Assembly: GCF_013410345.1 (NCBI RefSeq)
Contig: NZ_JACCFJ010000001.1
Coordinates: 1,116,001 to 1,180,000 of the forward strand
Origin: Saccharopolyspora hordei
GTDB lineage: Bacteria; Actinomycetota; Actinomycetes; Mycobacteriales; Pseudonocardiaceae
Length of the DNA stretch: 64,000 bases
Reading direction: 5' to 3'
A program made the position numbers and the translations under genes. The notes under the pieces were generated by a model. It was not told where the DNA came from, searched no databases, and worked only from the letters and a program-made list of their open reading frames with translations. Of the stretch, positions 54,355 through 63,669 are shown one piece after another (position 1 is the first letter of the stretch; each line of letters opens with the position of its first letter).

Positions 54355-55523
54355 CCAGCGCACGCCCCTCGCTCACCCGCGTGCTGTCGATCGCGGTGGT
54401 GCTCGTGCTCGCCGTCACCGCCGCCGTCTGGTGGTTGTTCTTCGGCGCCACCGAGCGCAAGGTCACCGCGTACTTCGGCGCGGCCGTCGGCATCTACCCC
54501 GGCGGTGACGTCCGGGTCCTCGGCGTCCCGGTGGGCACCGTGGACGAGGTCGTCCCGCAGGGCCAGGTGGTCCGCGTCGTGATGAGCGTGGACCGGGACG
54601 TCCAGGTGCCCGCGGACGCGGGCGCGGTCGCCGTCGCGCCGAGCGTGGTCAGCGACCGCTACGTGCAGCTCGCCCCGGTCTACCGCGGCGGGCCGACGCT
54701 CGAGGACGGCGCGGTGATCCCGAAGGAGCGCACCGCGACCCCGGTCGAGCTGGACTCGATCTACCGGAGCCTCAACGACCTGGCCAGCACGCTCGGCCCG
54801 CAGGGCGCCAACGCCGACGGCGCGCTGACCGACCTGCTCAACACCGGCGCGGCCAACCTGCAGGGCAACGGCCAGGCGCTGTCGGAGACCATCCGCAACC
54901 TCGGCGAGGCCGGTACCACGCTGTCCGGCAACAGCGAGGAGCTGTTCGCCACCGTCGACAACCTGCAGCGGTTCACCTCGATGCTGGCCGCCAACGACGA
55001 CCAGGTGCGCCGGTTCAACGACCAGATGCAGCAGGTCAGCTCGATCCTGGCCGGCGAGCGCGAGGACATGGGCGCGGCGCTGGCCGAGCTCGCGGTGGCG
55101 CTGGGCAAGGTGGAGTCCTTCGTCCGGGACAACCGCGCGCAGGTGAAGTCCAACGTGGACCAGCTGAGCGGGGTGGCGCAGACCCTGGTGCAGCAGAAGG
55201 AAGCGCTCCGCGAGTCGCTGGTGAACATCCCGCTGGCGCTGTCCAACCTGTCCAACGTGTACAACGGCGCCTCGGGCACCCTGGACACCAGGATCACCAT
55301 CAACGAACTGGCCCAACCGCCCGTGGTGGCGGTGTGCAAGCTGCTGGAGCAGCACGCGCCGGGTGACGTGCCGAAGGAGGTCAGCGACGCCTGCCAGTCG
55401 CTGCAGCCGGTGCTCGACGGCGTGGTGAAGCTGCCGACCCCCGCGGAGGCGCTCAACGCCATCCAGAACGGCACGCTGCCGGAGCTCCCGCTCCCGCTGT
55501 CCCCGCAGGGAGGTACCCGATGA
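54351..55523 (+). CDS. mceD: Mce protein, D position
   Basis: 390 residues: membrane helix (VLSIAVVLVLAVTAAVWWLFF), MCE domain (KVTAYFGAAVGIYPGGDVRVLGVPVGTVDEVVP ... VVSDRYVQLAPVYRGG) and a long helical part with Asn/Gln-rich coiled sequence; C-terminal Leu/Pro-rich LPELPLPLSPQGG. Overlaps mceC and mceE by 4 nt each. Confidence 0.94.
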   Translation: MTSARPSLTRVLSIAVVLVLAVTAAVWWLFFGATERKVTAYFGAAVGIYPGGDVRVLGVPVGTVDEVVPQGQVVRVVMSVDRDVQVPADAGAVAVAPSVVSDRYVQLAPVYRGGPTLEDGAVIPKERTATPVELDSIYRSLNDLASTLGPQGANADGALTDLLNTGAANLQGNGQALSETIRNLGEAGTTLSGNSEELFATVDNLQRFTSMLAANDDQVRRFNDQMQQVSSILAGEREDMGAALAELAVALGKVESFVRDNRAQVKSNVDQLSGVAQTLVQQKEALRESLVNIPLALSNLSNVYNGASGTLDTRITINELAQPPVVAVCKLLEQHAPGDVPKEVSDACQSLQPVLDGVVKLPTPAEALNAIQNGTLPELPLPLSPQGGTR

Positions 55524-56800
55524 ACCTCCGCCGAACCCGCCGCACGCGCCTCTCGTCCGCGGGGTCCGACGCGACTTCCACGGCCATCGGGCGTCCGGCC
55601 CCAACGGACCTCGCGGACCGGGGTGCGGGGAGCCGGAGGCGCCGGGCGTGGCGCGTCGGGGTCGCCGCGGTGCTGTCGGTGGCCGTGCTCGGCGGGTGCT
55701 CCCGCGGCGTCTACGACATGCCGCTGCCCGGCGGTGCCGACATCGGCGACCACCCGTACGAGGTGAAGGTGCGCTTCGACGACGTGCTGGACCTGGTGCC
55801 CAACGCCGGCGTGCGGGTCAACGACGTGCCGGTCGGCCGGGTCAGCACCATCGGCCTCGCCCCGGGTTCCTGGGACGCCGAGGTGACCGTGCTGGTCAAC
55901 GGTGACGTCGAACTGCCGGCCAACGCCACCGCCCGGCTGCGGCAGTCCAGCCTCCTCGGCGAGAAGTACGTCGAGCTCGCCGGACCGCCGGAACCGCAGC
56001 AGCCGGTCGGCAGGCTCGGCGACGGCGACGTCATCGAGCGGGCCAACACCGGGCGCAACCCCGAGGTCGAAGAGGTGCTGGGCGCGCTGTCCATGCTGCT
56101 CAACGGCGGTGGCGTCGCCCAGATCCAGAACATCACCAAGGAGCTCAACGCCGCGCTGGAGGGCCGCGAGTCCGACGTGCGCGGCGTGCTGTCCAACTTG
56201 GACGAACTGGTGTCGGGGCTGGACGCCCAGCGCGACGACATCACCCGCGCCCTGGACAGCATCAACCGGCTCAGCGCCCGGATCAACGAGCAGCGCGGCA
56301 GCATCGACACCGCGCTGCGCGACCTCGAACCCGGCCTGCGGGTGCTCAACGAGCAGCGCACCCAGCTGGTCGGCATGCTCGAGGCGCTGGACCGGCTCTC
56401 CGTGGTGGCCACCGACGTGGTCGACCGCTCCGGCGACGACCTGGCGCACGACCTCGACCAGCTCGCCCCGGTGCTGCAGCAGCTGTCGGCGGCCGGGGAG
56501 AACCTGCCGAAGTCGCTGGAGGTCCTGCTGACCTTCCCGTTCCCGGACAACGTGGTGGACGGGATCCAGAACAGCGACTACGTCAACCTCTACACCGACG
56601 TGAACCTCAACCTCACCGAGGTGCTGAAGAACCTGGGCCGCAGCAGGCAACCGCTGCTCCCGCTGCCGGACGCGGTGCAGAACCTGCCGCTGCCGCTGTC
56701 GCCGCCCGACGAGGGCACCGAGACGTCCCAGCCGCCCGCTGAGTCCGAGGAGGACTCCGGCGGTGGCCTGCTGGGCTCCTTGCTGGGAGGTGGCCGCTGA
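55520..56800 (+). CDS. mceE: Mce lipoprotein, E position
   Basis: 426 residues. A long basic N-terminus leads to a lipoprotein signal (VGVAAVLSVAVLGGCSRG, lipobox LGGC, Cys ~60), so the mature protein is lipid-anchored, as in MceE/Lpr proteins. MCE domain VKVRFDDVLDLVPNAGVRVNDVPVGRVSTIGL with SLLGEKYVELAG, helical needle, and a Pro/Gly-rich end (GLLGSLLGGGR). An internal start nearer the signal peptide is possible. Confidence 0.93.
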   Translation: MNLRRTRRTRLSSAGSDATSTAIGRPAPTDLADRGAGSRRRRAWRVGVAAVLSVAVLGGCSRGVYDMPLPGGADIGDHPYEVKVRFDDVLDLVPNAGVRVNDVPVGRVSTIGLAPGSWDAEVTVLVNGDVELPANATARLRQSSLLGEKYVELAGPPEPQQPVGRLGDGDVIERANTGRNPEVEEVLGALSMLLNGGGVAQIQNITKELNAALEGRESDVRGVLSNLDELVSGLDAQRDDITRALDSINRLSARINEQRGSIDTALRDLEPGLRVLNEQRTQLVGMLEALDRLSVVATDVVDRSGDDLAHDLDQLAPVLQQLSAAGENLPKSLEVLLTFPFPDNVVDGIQNSDYVNLYTDVNLNLTEVLKNLGRSRQPLLPLPDAVQNLPLPLSPPDEGTETSQPPAESEEDSGGGLLGSLLGGGR

Positions 56801-57903
56801 TGCTCACCCGTCGGGTCCGCGTGCAGATCATCGCCTTCGTGGTGATCGCCCTGGTCGGCGTCAGCTTCGCCGGCGCCCGCTACGCCGGGCTGGACCGGCT
56901 GTTCGGCCCCCGGGGCTACGTGGTCACGCTGCAGCTCGCCGACACCGGGGGCGTCTTCGAGAACGCCGAGGTCACCTACCGCGGCGTGCCGGTCGGCCGG
57001 GTCGGCACCCTCCAGCTCACCGCGAACGGCGTGCAGGTCCCGCTGGACATCGAGCCCAACGCCCCGAAGATCCCGCGCGAGGTCGAGGCCGTGGTGACCA
57101 ACCGGTCCGCGGTCGGCGAGCAGTACGTGGACCTGCGGCCCAAGCGGGACGGCGGTCCGTACCTGCAGCAGGGTTCGGTGATCACCCAGGAGTCGGCCAC
57201 CACCCCGCTGCCGGTGGAGACGCTGATGACCAACCTGGACAGCCTGGCCAACTCGGTGCCGCAGGACTCGCTGCGCACCGTGGTCAGCGAGCTGGGCACC
57301 GCGTTCCGGAACAACGGCGGGCACCTGCAGAAGATCGTCGACACCAGCCGCGAGTTCATCGCCACCGCCCAGCAGCACCTGCCGCAGACCGTGCAGCTGC
57401 TGGAGAACGGCAAGACCGTGCTCGGCACGCAGAACGAGCAGGGCTCGGCGATCCGGTCGTTCAGCAGCGACCTGCGGCTGCTGTCCGAGCAGCTGGAGCG
57501 CTCCGACGGCGACCTGCGCGCGGTGATCGAGAAGGCGCCGCCCGCCGCGCAGCAGGTCAGCGGGCTGATCCGGGAGAACCAGCAGCTCACCCCGCTGCTG
57601 GCGAACCTGACCACGACCTCGAAGCTGATCGCCCAGCACCTCGACGGCGTCGAGCACGCGCTGGTGGTCTACCCGGCCGCGGTCACCGTGAGCCGTACCG
57701 TGGTGCCCGGCGACGGCACCGCGCACTTCGGCCTGGTGCTCAACGCCTTCGACCCGTTGCCCTGCACCGAGGGTTACGAGGGAACCGACCGCCGCAACGG
57801 CATCGAGATGGACCCGGTGCCGGTCAACACCGACGCGCACTGCGCGGAACCCCCGGGCAGCGACACGTCGGTGCGCGGCGCGCAGAACGCACCCGGGCAG
57901 TAG
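56800..57903 (+). CDS. mceF: Mce protein, F position
   Basis: 367 residues: membrane helix (QIIAFVVIALVGVSFAGARY), MCE domain (VTLQLADTGGVFENAEVTYRGVPVGRVGTLQL ... RSAVGEQYVDLRP), helices and a C-terminal PCTEGYEGTDRR / DAHCAEPPG cysteine pair typical of MceF. Its ATG overlaps the mceE stop (TGATG). Confidence 0.94.
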   Translation: MLTRRVRVQIIAFVVIALVGVSFAGARYAGLDRLFGPRGYVVTLQLADTGGVFENAEVTYRGVPVGRVGTLQLTANGVQVPLDIEPNAPKIPREVEAVVTNRSAVGEQYVDLRPKRDGGPYLQQGSVITQESATTPLPVETLMTNLDSLANSVPQDSLRTVVSELGTAFRNNGGHLQKIVDTSREFIATAQQHLPQTVQLLENGKTVLGTQNEQGSAIRSFSSDLRLLSEQLERSDGDLRAVIEKAPPAAQQVSGLIRENQQLTPLLANLTTTSKLIAQHLDGVEHALVVYPAAVTVSRTVVPGDGTAHFGLVLNAFDPLPCTEGYEGTDRRNGIEMDPVPVNTDAHCAEPPGSDTSVRGAQNAPGQ

Positions 57904-57918
57904 GGAAGGAGCCCGAGC

Positions 57919-58428
57919 ATGACCGCAGGAACCCGACGGCGCCCGATCGTCCCCCTGGTGCTGTTCGCGGTGAGCCTGGTGGCGTGCCTGGTCACGGGGG
58001 CCTCCTGGGCCCTGGCCGCCACCGACTCGTCGGTCGCGTACGCGGAGGTGCGCGACCAGGCGCTGCGTGACGGGCAGAACGCGATCATCAACTTCAACAC
58101 CCTGGACTACCGGGACGTGCAGCGCGGGTTGCAGCGCTGGGAGGACAACTCCACCGGTCCGCTGCGCGACGAGATCCGCCAGGGCCGCCAGGACTACGCG
58201 ACCCAGATCGAGCAGAAGCGCAGCACCACCACGGCCCGCGTCCTCGACTCGGGCATCGTGGAGCTCGACGAACGGGCTGGGAAGGCGCGGATGATCGCGG
58301 TGCTCCAGATCACGGTCACCGTCGAGGGGCAGCCGCCGGCCACCAAGCAGGACCGCTACCAGGCCGAGCTGACCCGCGAAGGAGACACCTGGAAGCTCAG
58401 CGCGCTCGGCCTGGTGCCGGTGGGCTGA
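57919..58428 (+). CDS. Mce-associated membrane protein
   Basis: 169 residues: one membrane helix (VPLVLFAVSLVACLVTGASWALAA, ~11-34), then an NTF2-like exported domain (ALRDGQNAIINFNTLDYRDVQRGLQRWEDNSTGPLRDEI ... YQAELTREGDTWKLSALGLVPV). Mam proteins stabilise Mce complexes (as described for LucA/OmamA relatives). ATG with GGAAGGAG at 57903-57910; 15 bp after mceF. Confidence 0.88.
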   Translation: MTAGTRRRPIVPLVLFAVSLVACLVTGASWALAATDSSVAYAEVRDQALRDGQNAIINFNTLDYRDVQRGLQRWEDNSTGPLRDEIRQGRQDYATQIEQKRSTTTARVLDSGIVELDERAGKARMIAVLQITVTVEGQPPATKQDRYQAELTREGDTWKLSALGLVPVG

Positions 58429-58464
58429 CCGGCCGACCGAGCGAGCAACACGAGGAGTCCCCCT

Positions 58465-59427
58465 GTGCCACCAACGAACCGCCGCCCGAACAAGCAACCG
58501 ACCCGTCGCCCCAAGGTCGCGGGCCTGCGCAACCGGCAGACCCGGGAGGAGCGGCTCGCCGAGACCAGAGGCGCCGACGCGCAGCCGGCCGGCACCGGGG
58601 GCGCGGTGACGCCGCCGGAGCGGGCCGACGAGGCCGCGGCGCCGGAGCGCAGCGAGGCTCCCGCGGCCGACGCACCGACGTCGGAGGAGGGGGCGGAGAC
58701 CGTCGCGGCGGAGGGCAGCGAGCCCGCGGCGGAGGCCCCGGTGCCGGAGCGTGGTGCGGAGACCGTCGTGGCGGAGGGTGGTGAGTCCGCGGCGGAGGAC
58801 GGCGGGTCCGTCGAGGGCACGACGGCGGAGTCCGCGGAGCCCGAGCAGGCCGAGGCGCCGTCGAGCGCGGAGGAGAGCGCCGCCGGCTCCTCCTCCGAGA
58901 AGCGGTCGGACGAGGAGGACGCGACCGGGCGTCGGCCGGTGTGGCCGCTGTGGGTGGCCACCGTGGTGCTCGCCGGGCTGGCGGTGTGGTTCGGCGTCGA
59001 GGCCTACACCGTGCGCTACACCGGGCCCGCCGCGAACGAGGCGCTGGTGTCGGCCGGGAAGACCAGCGAGGTCAGCGGCCAGGTGTCCGAGGCGGTGGAG
59101 AAGCTGTTCTCCTACGACTTCAACGACACCGGCAAGACCGAGGCGGCGGCGCGGGAGCTGCTGACCGGCCCGGCGGTGCAGCGCTACGAGGAGCTGTTCG
59201 CGGTGGTGAAGCAGCAGGCGCCGGAGCAGCAGCTGATCGTGACCACCACGGTGAAGGACCGGGCGGTGACCCGCCTGCAGGGCGACCGCGCGGAGCTGCT
59301 GCTGTTCGTCGACCAGCACGCGCGGCGCGCCAACGCCCCCGGCGAGAACGCGGGCCCGGCGCAGATCTCGGTGAGCGCCGAGAAGCACGGCGACGTCTGG
59401 AAGATCAGCCAGATCACCCTGCGCTGA
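58465..59427 (+). CDS. Mce-associated protein with long acidic N-terminus
   Basis: 320 residues. A basic start (NRRPNKQPTRRPKVAGLRNRQ), then ~125 residues rich in Glu/Ala with a 21-codon repeat (GAETVAAEGSEPAAE and GAETVVAEGGESAAE; DNA copies start at 58693 and 58756). One membrane helix follows (PLWVATVVLAGLAVWFGVEAYTV, ~161-183), then an NTF2-like exported domain ending DVWKISQITLR. GTG 58465; AGGAG about 10 nt upstream. Last gene of the mce operon. Confidence 0.87.
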   Translation: MPPTNRRPNKQPTRRPKVAGLRNRQTREERLAETRGADAQPAGTGGAVTPPERADEAAAPERSEAPAADAPTSEEGAETVAAEGSEPAAEAPVPERGAETVVAEGGESAAEDGGSVEGTTAESAEPEQAEAPSSAEESAAGSSSEKRSDEEDATGRRPVWPLWVATVVLAGLAVWFGVEAYTVRYTGPAANEALVSAGKTSEVSGQVSEAVEKLFSYDFNDTGKTEAAARELLTGPAVQRYEELFAVVKQQAPEQQLIVTTTVKDRAVTRLQGDRAELLLFVDQHARRANAPGENAGPAQISVSAEKHGDVWKISQITLR

Positions 59428-59435
59428 CCCCCGCT

Positions 59436-59463
59436 CCGGCCGGGGCCGCGGTGCCCCGGCCGG
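59436..59463. terminator. Bidirectional hairpin between mce operon and CHAT gene
   Basis: A perfect 11-bp GC stem (59436-59446 with 59453-59463) and a 6-nt loop in the 45-bp gap of convergent genes. Confidence 0.7.
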
Positions 59464-59472
59464 GGTCGGCCG

Positions 59473-62400
59473 CTACGGCCCGACGTGGACGTGCGGGGAC
59501 CAGCGGGAGGGCTCGTCCGGGTAGTGCGCCCGGAGCTGCCGGACCGCGTTGTGCAGGGCGTAGGCCGCCCGGTCGGTGTCGAAGTCGTCGCCGAACAGGT
59601 CCGCGTAGACGTCCGCGTGGACCGCCACCGCGCTCTCCTCGTCGACCTCCCACAGCGTGCCGATGGTGTGGGTGAAGCCGGCGAAGCCCAGCGCGGCCGG
59701 CAGCGACACCGCGGCCGCGCACGGCTCGTCCGACGCCGTGGCGCACTGGCCGAGGTAGCAGAACTCCGCCTCGTCCAGCGAGACCTGGCCGAGGTCCACC
59801 AGGCCGAGCGGGCGCTGCGGCGCCTCGCGGTCCAGCAGCATGCCCGCCGCCGGTTGCGTCGGGAACTGCGAGCTCGGTTCGCAGACGTGCAGCCACGGGT
59901 GGTGCGGGATCATCCGCAGCACCTCCGCCGCGCTGACCGACTCCACCGCCGCGATCTCCGCGGACGGCCAGTACTGGGCCAGGACCTGGTTCTGCCGGGG
60001 CAGCTCGCGGGCCACCAGCTCCGCCGAACCGGCCGCCACCAGCGGGACGCCCGAGTCCGGGACCGGTCGCTCGATGGCCCGCAGCAGGCAGCCCAGGGTC
60101 GGTGTGTAGGAGGAGACGACCCGGTCCAGCGCGGACTCCCCGGTGCGCGCGGTGGCGGCGTGCACCGGCAGGAACGCCGGCGCGCCGAAGGCGCTCCACC
60201 AGATCCGCGGCCAGCGGGCGCCCGGCTCCGGGGTGCTGACGTACCCCATCCGGTCCAGGACCGGCCGGGCGATCCGGCGCCACGTCCAGTCCAGGCCGTC
60301 GACCAGCACGGAGTGGTCGTCCCGGTGCGCGGCCTCGAGCATCTCCGCGGCGCGCTCGGCCGCGTTCTCCGGGGTGACCTCGGGCAGCGGCACGGTGACC
60401 ACGCGGCCGGCGATGAGCACCAGCGCGTCGGAGCGGTAGCGGCTGAGGTTGATCACCACCGCGCAGCCCTCCGGCACGGCCTCGGTGAGCTTCGAGACCG
60501 GGGTGCGCTGCAGGTGGTCGGGCCGCACCGCGCGGGTCTCGGCCACCAGCTGGTCCCAGGCGCGGGCCAGCCGCACGCGGTCGTCGTACTGGTCCAGCCC
60601 CGGTTCGGTCACCGGGCGGTCCAGCAGCCGGCGGAGCCGGACCACCTCGTCGGCCAGGTCCGGGTGGGTGCGGTGCAGCTCGCCGAGCTCGCCGCCGCTG
60701 GGCAGGAAGTCCGCCAGGACCGCCGAGCGCCCGTGCTCCAGCAGCTCCAGGGCCACTTCGGGTTCGCCGGCCTCCAGGGCGGCCGCCGCCGCGTCGGCGG
60801 TGATGGACGCCCACTGCTGCTGCGCGGTGGGCGGGGCCACGACCCGCTTGCCCCGGGTGACCAGCGGCAACAGGTCCACGGCGCGGGAGAACGACTCCAG
60901 CGCCTCGGACCAGCGGCCGGCCTGCGCGCCGATCCGCCCGGCCAGGGCGGCGGCCCGCAGCCGCTGGTCGGCCGGGGCGTTGGGCTGCTCCGCGGCGGAC
61001 ATGAGCACCTTGCGCGCCCACCGGTAGTAGCGCCGCCGCCCGGTGCGCTGGTACAGCGACTGCAGCGCGCGGCCCTGGTGGATCGCGGTGCTCGCGCGCT
61101 CGGGGGCGTCCGCCGGCATGGCGCCGAGCGCCTGCTCGAACAGCTCGATGGCCGTCTCGACGTCGCGCGTGCGGGACGACTGGCGGAACCGGTGCGCCGC
61201 GACCACGCCGAGCTGCGTCCACGCGGTGCGCTGCGCGTCGCGGCCGCTGTCGGCGGCCTCCCGCGCCAGGTCGGCCGCGCGGTCCAGGTCGACGGTGTCG
61301 CCGTTGTGCTCGAACCGCTCGATCAAGGTCGCGGTGAGCGCGTTGAGCGCCGCGCCGCGCTCCTCGGGCGCGGCCGCCTCCACCGCCGCCTCGCCCGCGG
61401 TGACCGCGGTGTCGAGCACCTTGGCCTCGGCGCCGTGCAGGAAGTGCCTGCGCAGCAGGGTGGCGTAGCCGGTCAGGGCGACGGCGCGCTCGGTGTCGTC
61501 GGCGGACATCGCGCGCACCGCCGGGGCGATCGGGCGCAGCACCCGGCGCAGCTGGCTGGCCTCACCGGTGGCGTCGACGTGCTCGACGACGGTGGCGGTG
61601 AGGTTCCGGATCGTGGTGCCGAGCAGCGGGTGGCCGGTGTCGAGCACGCCGAGCACGCCGACCAGCTCGCTGATCGCCGAGTTGAGGTCGGTCAGGTCGC
61701 CGTTCTCCCGGAACCGCAGCCGCAGGGCGCGCGCCAGCTCGCAGAGCGCGCTGCGGCGGGGGTCGCCGTCGGTGAGCGCCCCGGCACCGGTGCCGAGGTG
61801 CTTGATGGCCTCGTCCAGGTCGTCCAGCGAGCCGCCGCGCTCGTAGCGGCGCAGCAGCGCGCTGCCGAGGCTGACCAGCAGCTCGGAGGTGGCGGCGTCG
61901 GAGGCCGGGGAGATCCGCGCGGCCTCGCGGAACACGTCGATGGACTCGTCGTCGGAGGCGGGCGAGTCGGCCAACCGGCCGTGCAGCTTGAGCGCGTTGG
62001 CCAGCCTGATCAGCGCCATCGCCCGCCGCTGGTCGTGGCGCGGGGCCTGCTCGACGGCCTGGCGCGCGACCTGCACGCTCTCCTCCGCGGTCGGCGCGCT
62101 CGACGTCTTCGCCGCCAGGTCGGCCAGCGCCAGCGCCAGGTTGCACTGGTAGAGGATGCGGTCGCGGTCGGTCCGGTGCGCGGCGGTGGTCGCCGAGCGG
62201 TAGTACCCGATGGCGTCCTCGAGGTCGGCGAGGTCACCGGTGCGCAGGTGGGTCAGCTGGGCCGCGCTGCCGAGGTTGTTGAGCACGCCGGCGCGCGCCG
62301 GGTCGCTCTCCCGCAGCACGCTGGCGGTGGCCCGGAAGACCTCGGTGACCCAGGGCAGGTGCTCGAAGTCGAGGGTGGCGACGATCTGGTTCATCACCGC

Positions 62401-62589
62401 GATCGCGTCGGCGTAGCGCTGCTCGGCGCTGCGGCGGGGGTCGTGGGCCTCCGGCGCCTGCGGCTCCGGGGTGGTCTCGTGTTCGTCGGTGAACCAGCTG
62501 GAACGGGTACCGCCGCGGCCTCCTTGCCCTCCGGTCCAACGCTGCAGCCCGCCGAACCGCTCGCTCGCGCGGCTTGCATCGTCTGTCAT
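59473..62589 (-). CDS. TPR-repeat protein with C-terminal CHAT domain
   Basis: 1038 residues. After a ~70-residue low-complexity start come about 600 residues of TPR-like helices (DLADLEDAIGYYRSATTA, DDLDEAIKHLGTGA, DVETAIELFEQALGAMP), then a CHAT (caspase-HetF-associated with TPR) protease-like domain (~690-1038). The usual catalytic Cys is kept (FCYLGQCATA, ~949), but the segment where CHAT proteins have CHG reads WLHVCEPSS (~900), so the catalytic His is not evident. ATG 62589 has AGGAG eight bases upstream. No obvious substrate gene beside it. Confidence 0.87.
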   Translation of the reverse strand: MTDDASRASERFGGLQRWTGGQGGRGGTRSSWFTDEHETTPEPQAPEAHDPRRSAEQRYADAIAVMNQIVATLDFEHLPWVTEVFRATASVLRESDPARAGVLNNLGSAAQLTHLRTGDLADLEDAIGYYRSATTAAHRTDRDRILYQCNLALALADLAAKTSSAPTAEESVQVARQAVEQAPRHDQRRAMALIRLANALKLHGRLADSPASDDESIDVFREAARISPASDAATSELLVSLGSALLRRYERGGSLDDLDEAIKHLGTGAGALTDGDPRRSALCELARALRLRFRENGDLTDLNSAISELVGVLGVLDTGHPLLGTTIRNLTATVVEHVDATGEASQLRRVLRPIAPAVRAMSADDTERAVALTGYATLLRRHFLHGAEAKVLDTAVTAGEAAVEAAAPEERGAALNALTATLIERFEHNGDTVDLDRAADLAREAADSGRDAQRTAWTQLGVVAAHRFRQSSRTRDVETAIELFEQALGAMPADAPERASTAIHQGRALQSLYQRTGRRRYYRWARKVLMSAAEQPNAPADQRLRAAALAGRIGAQAGRWSEALESFSRAVDLLPLVTRGKRVVAPPTAQQQWASITADAAAAALEAGEPEVALELLEHGRSAVLADFLPSGGELGELHRTHPDLADEVVRLRRLLDRPVTEPGLDQYDDRVRLARAWDQLVAETRAVRPDHLQRTPVSKLTEAVPEGCAVVINLSRYRSDALVLIAGRVVTVPLPEVTPENAAERAAEMLEAAHRDDHSVLVDGLDWTWRRIARPVLDRMGYVSTPEPGARWPRIWWSAFGAPAFLPVHAATARTGESALDRVVSSYTPTLGCLLRAIERPVPDSGVPLVAAGSAELVARELPRQNQVLAQYWPSAEIAAVESVSAAEVLRMIPHHPWLHVCEPSSQFPTQPAAGMLLDREAPQRPLGLVDLGQVSLDEAEFCYLGQCATASDEPCAAAVSLPAALGFAGFTHTIGTLWEVDEESAVAVHADVYADLFGDDFDTDRAAYALHNAVRQLRAHYPDEPSRWSPHVHVGP

Positions 62590-63479
62590 CGGTAGTTCTC
62601 CTGTGGCTCGCTCACGGGGCACCGCTCGGGGAACTCGGTGGGTCGTATCACGCTACCGGCGAGCGCAGTCGCCGAGTAGCCCGCGTGCGTCACTCGAGAT
62701 CGCACCGTCGGCCGATCGCGTCCTCCGGCACCGCTCGCCCGCGCGGCGGGAGGCGGTGAGGTCGAGGTCGTCGACGCTCACGGCCAGGTGGCGCTGCGCC
62801 CGTGGCGCGCTCGGCGGGCGGGACCGCCCCCGCGGGGCGCCCTGCCGGTGCCCGCGCGACGAGGGTCGCAGCTCGGTCGGCGCGGGGCGCGCAGCGGATC
62901 CCGCGGCCGGTCGGGCGCGCCGGGTCCGGGTCGGCGCCCGGCCGCGACGGCCGGTGCCGGTGGCGATCGGTGCCGGTGGGCCTGGGGTGACGGCGGGCGA
63001 GTCCGGTCGCTCCGGGTGCCGGTGCGGCGACCCCGGGTGTCCGGGCGCGCGCCGGCCTCCGGTCCGAGACGGTCCCACGGGCACGACGACCACCGTGACC
63101 ACCGGTGCCGATGTGAGCACACCTGGTGCGTCCCCGAGGGCGGGTTGGCCGGAATGACTCCGTTCGGCGCAGTCGGGAATGCGCGACGGGCTCCCCGCGT
63201 TGAGTCGCTCGTCACCCCCGGGGCGGCGCGGGAGGCCCGGGGAGGACCGCCGGGCCGCTGTCAAGAGCCGATCGGAGGGGTGTGGCGAGTGCCGCGCGAG
63301 GGCAGTGCGGGTGACCGCGAGGGGGTGCTCTGACCAGGGAGGAAGGCGCCCCCGGTGGTCACGAGCGGTGATCGTGTTTTGCGCCACGAGGGTGATCGGA
63401 GCGTGATCTCTTGACTGGCGGCGCGCTGGGGTTCACTCTGGTGCTCAACGCGGGGCTGGGCCGCCATCGGTGGGCCCCC
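62590..63479. other. Long region without supported gene
   Basis: About 890 bp between the CHAT start and the rpoB promoter. Open frames on both strands are low-complexity Arg/Pro/Gly/Ala sequence with no recognisable family. No RNA gene is seen. It may carry far-upstream promoter elements for either divergent gene. Confidence 0.4.
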
Positions 63480-63669
63480 TCGACAGCTGGCGAGGTCCCG
63501 GCTAGACTGCTACTTTGCGCTGCCCTCTTTCCGTCTGCTCGTGCACCGAGACGATGGGATGCGGGCGCCACAAGCACCCTTGACAGCTGTGTTAGCGGAC
63601 TGTGCGTTCGCGTAACGCGCGCTTTGATGACGCGGCTGTAGCCAGTTCAGAGTCCCGGAAGGACGCATC
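63480..63669 (+). promoter_or_regulatory. rpoB: rpoB promoter and leader
   Basis: TCGACA (63480-63485), 17 bp, TAGACT (63503-63508) is a good housekeeping promoter. TACTTT and the TTTGCGCTGCCC segment just after it (63511-63526) resemble the conserved start of actinobacterial rpoB leaders, as remembered from mycobacteria. A ~150-nt leader follows; GGAAGGA (63657-63663) is the ribosome binding site. A TTGACA at 63580 has no matching -10. Confidence 0.65.

Noticed and set aside
62590..62622. Earlier ATG at 62622 as start of the CHAT gene
   Set aside because: ATG 62589 has AGGAG at good spacing, and the 11 extra residues read through that ribosome binding site.
62653..63387. Minus-strand 244-codon frame upstream of rpoB
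   Set aside because: Pro/Arg/Ser-rich, no recognisable domain, no ribosome binding site; typical of non-coding GC-rich DNA.
63580..63585. Second rpoB promoter with TTGACA
   Set aside because: The -35 match is perfect, but no acceptable -10 hexamer lies 16-19 bp downstream.
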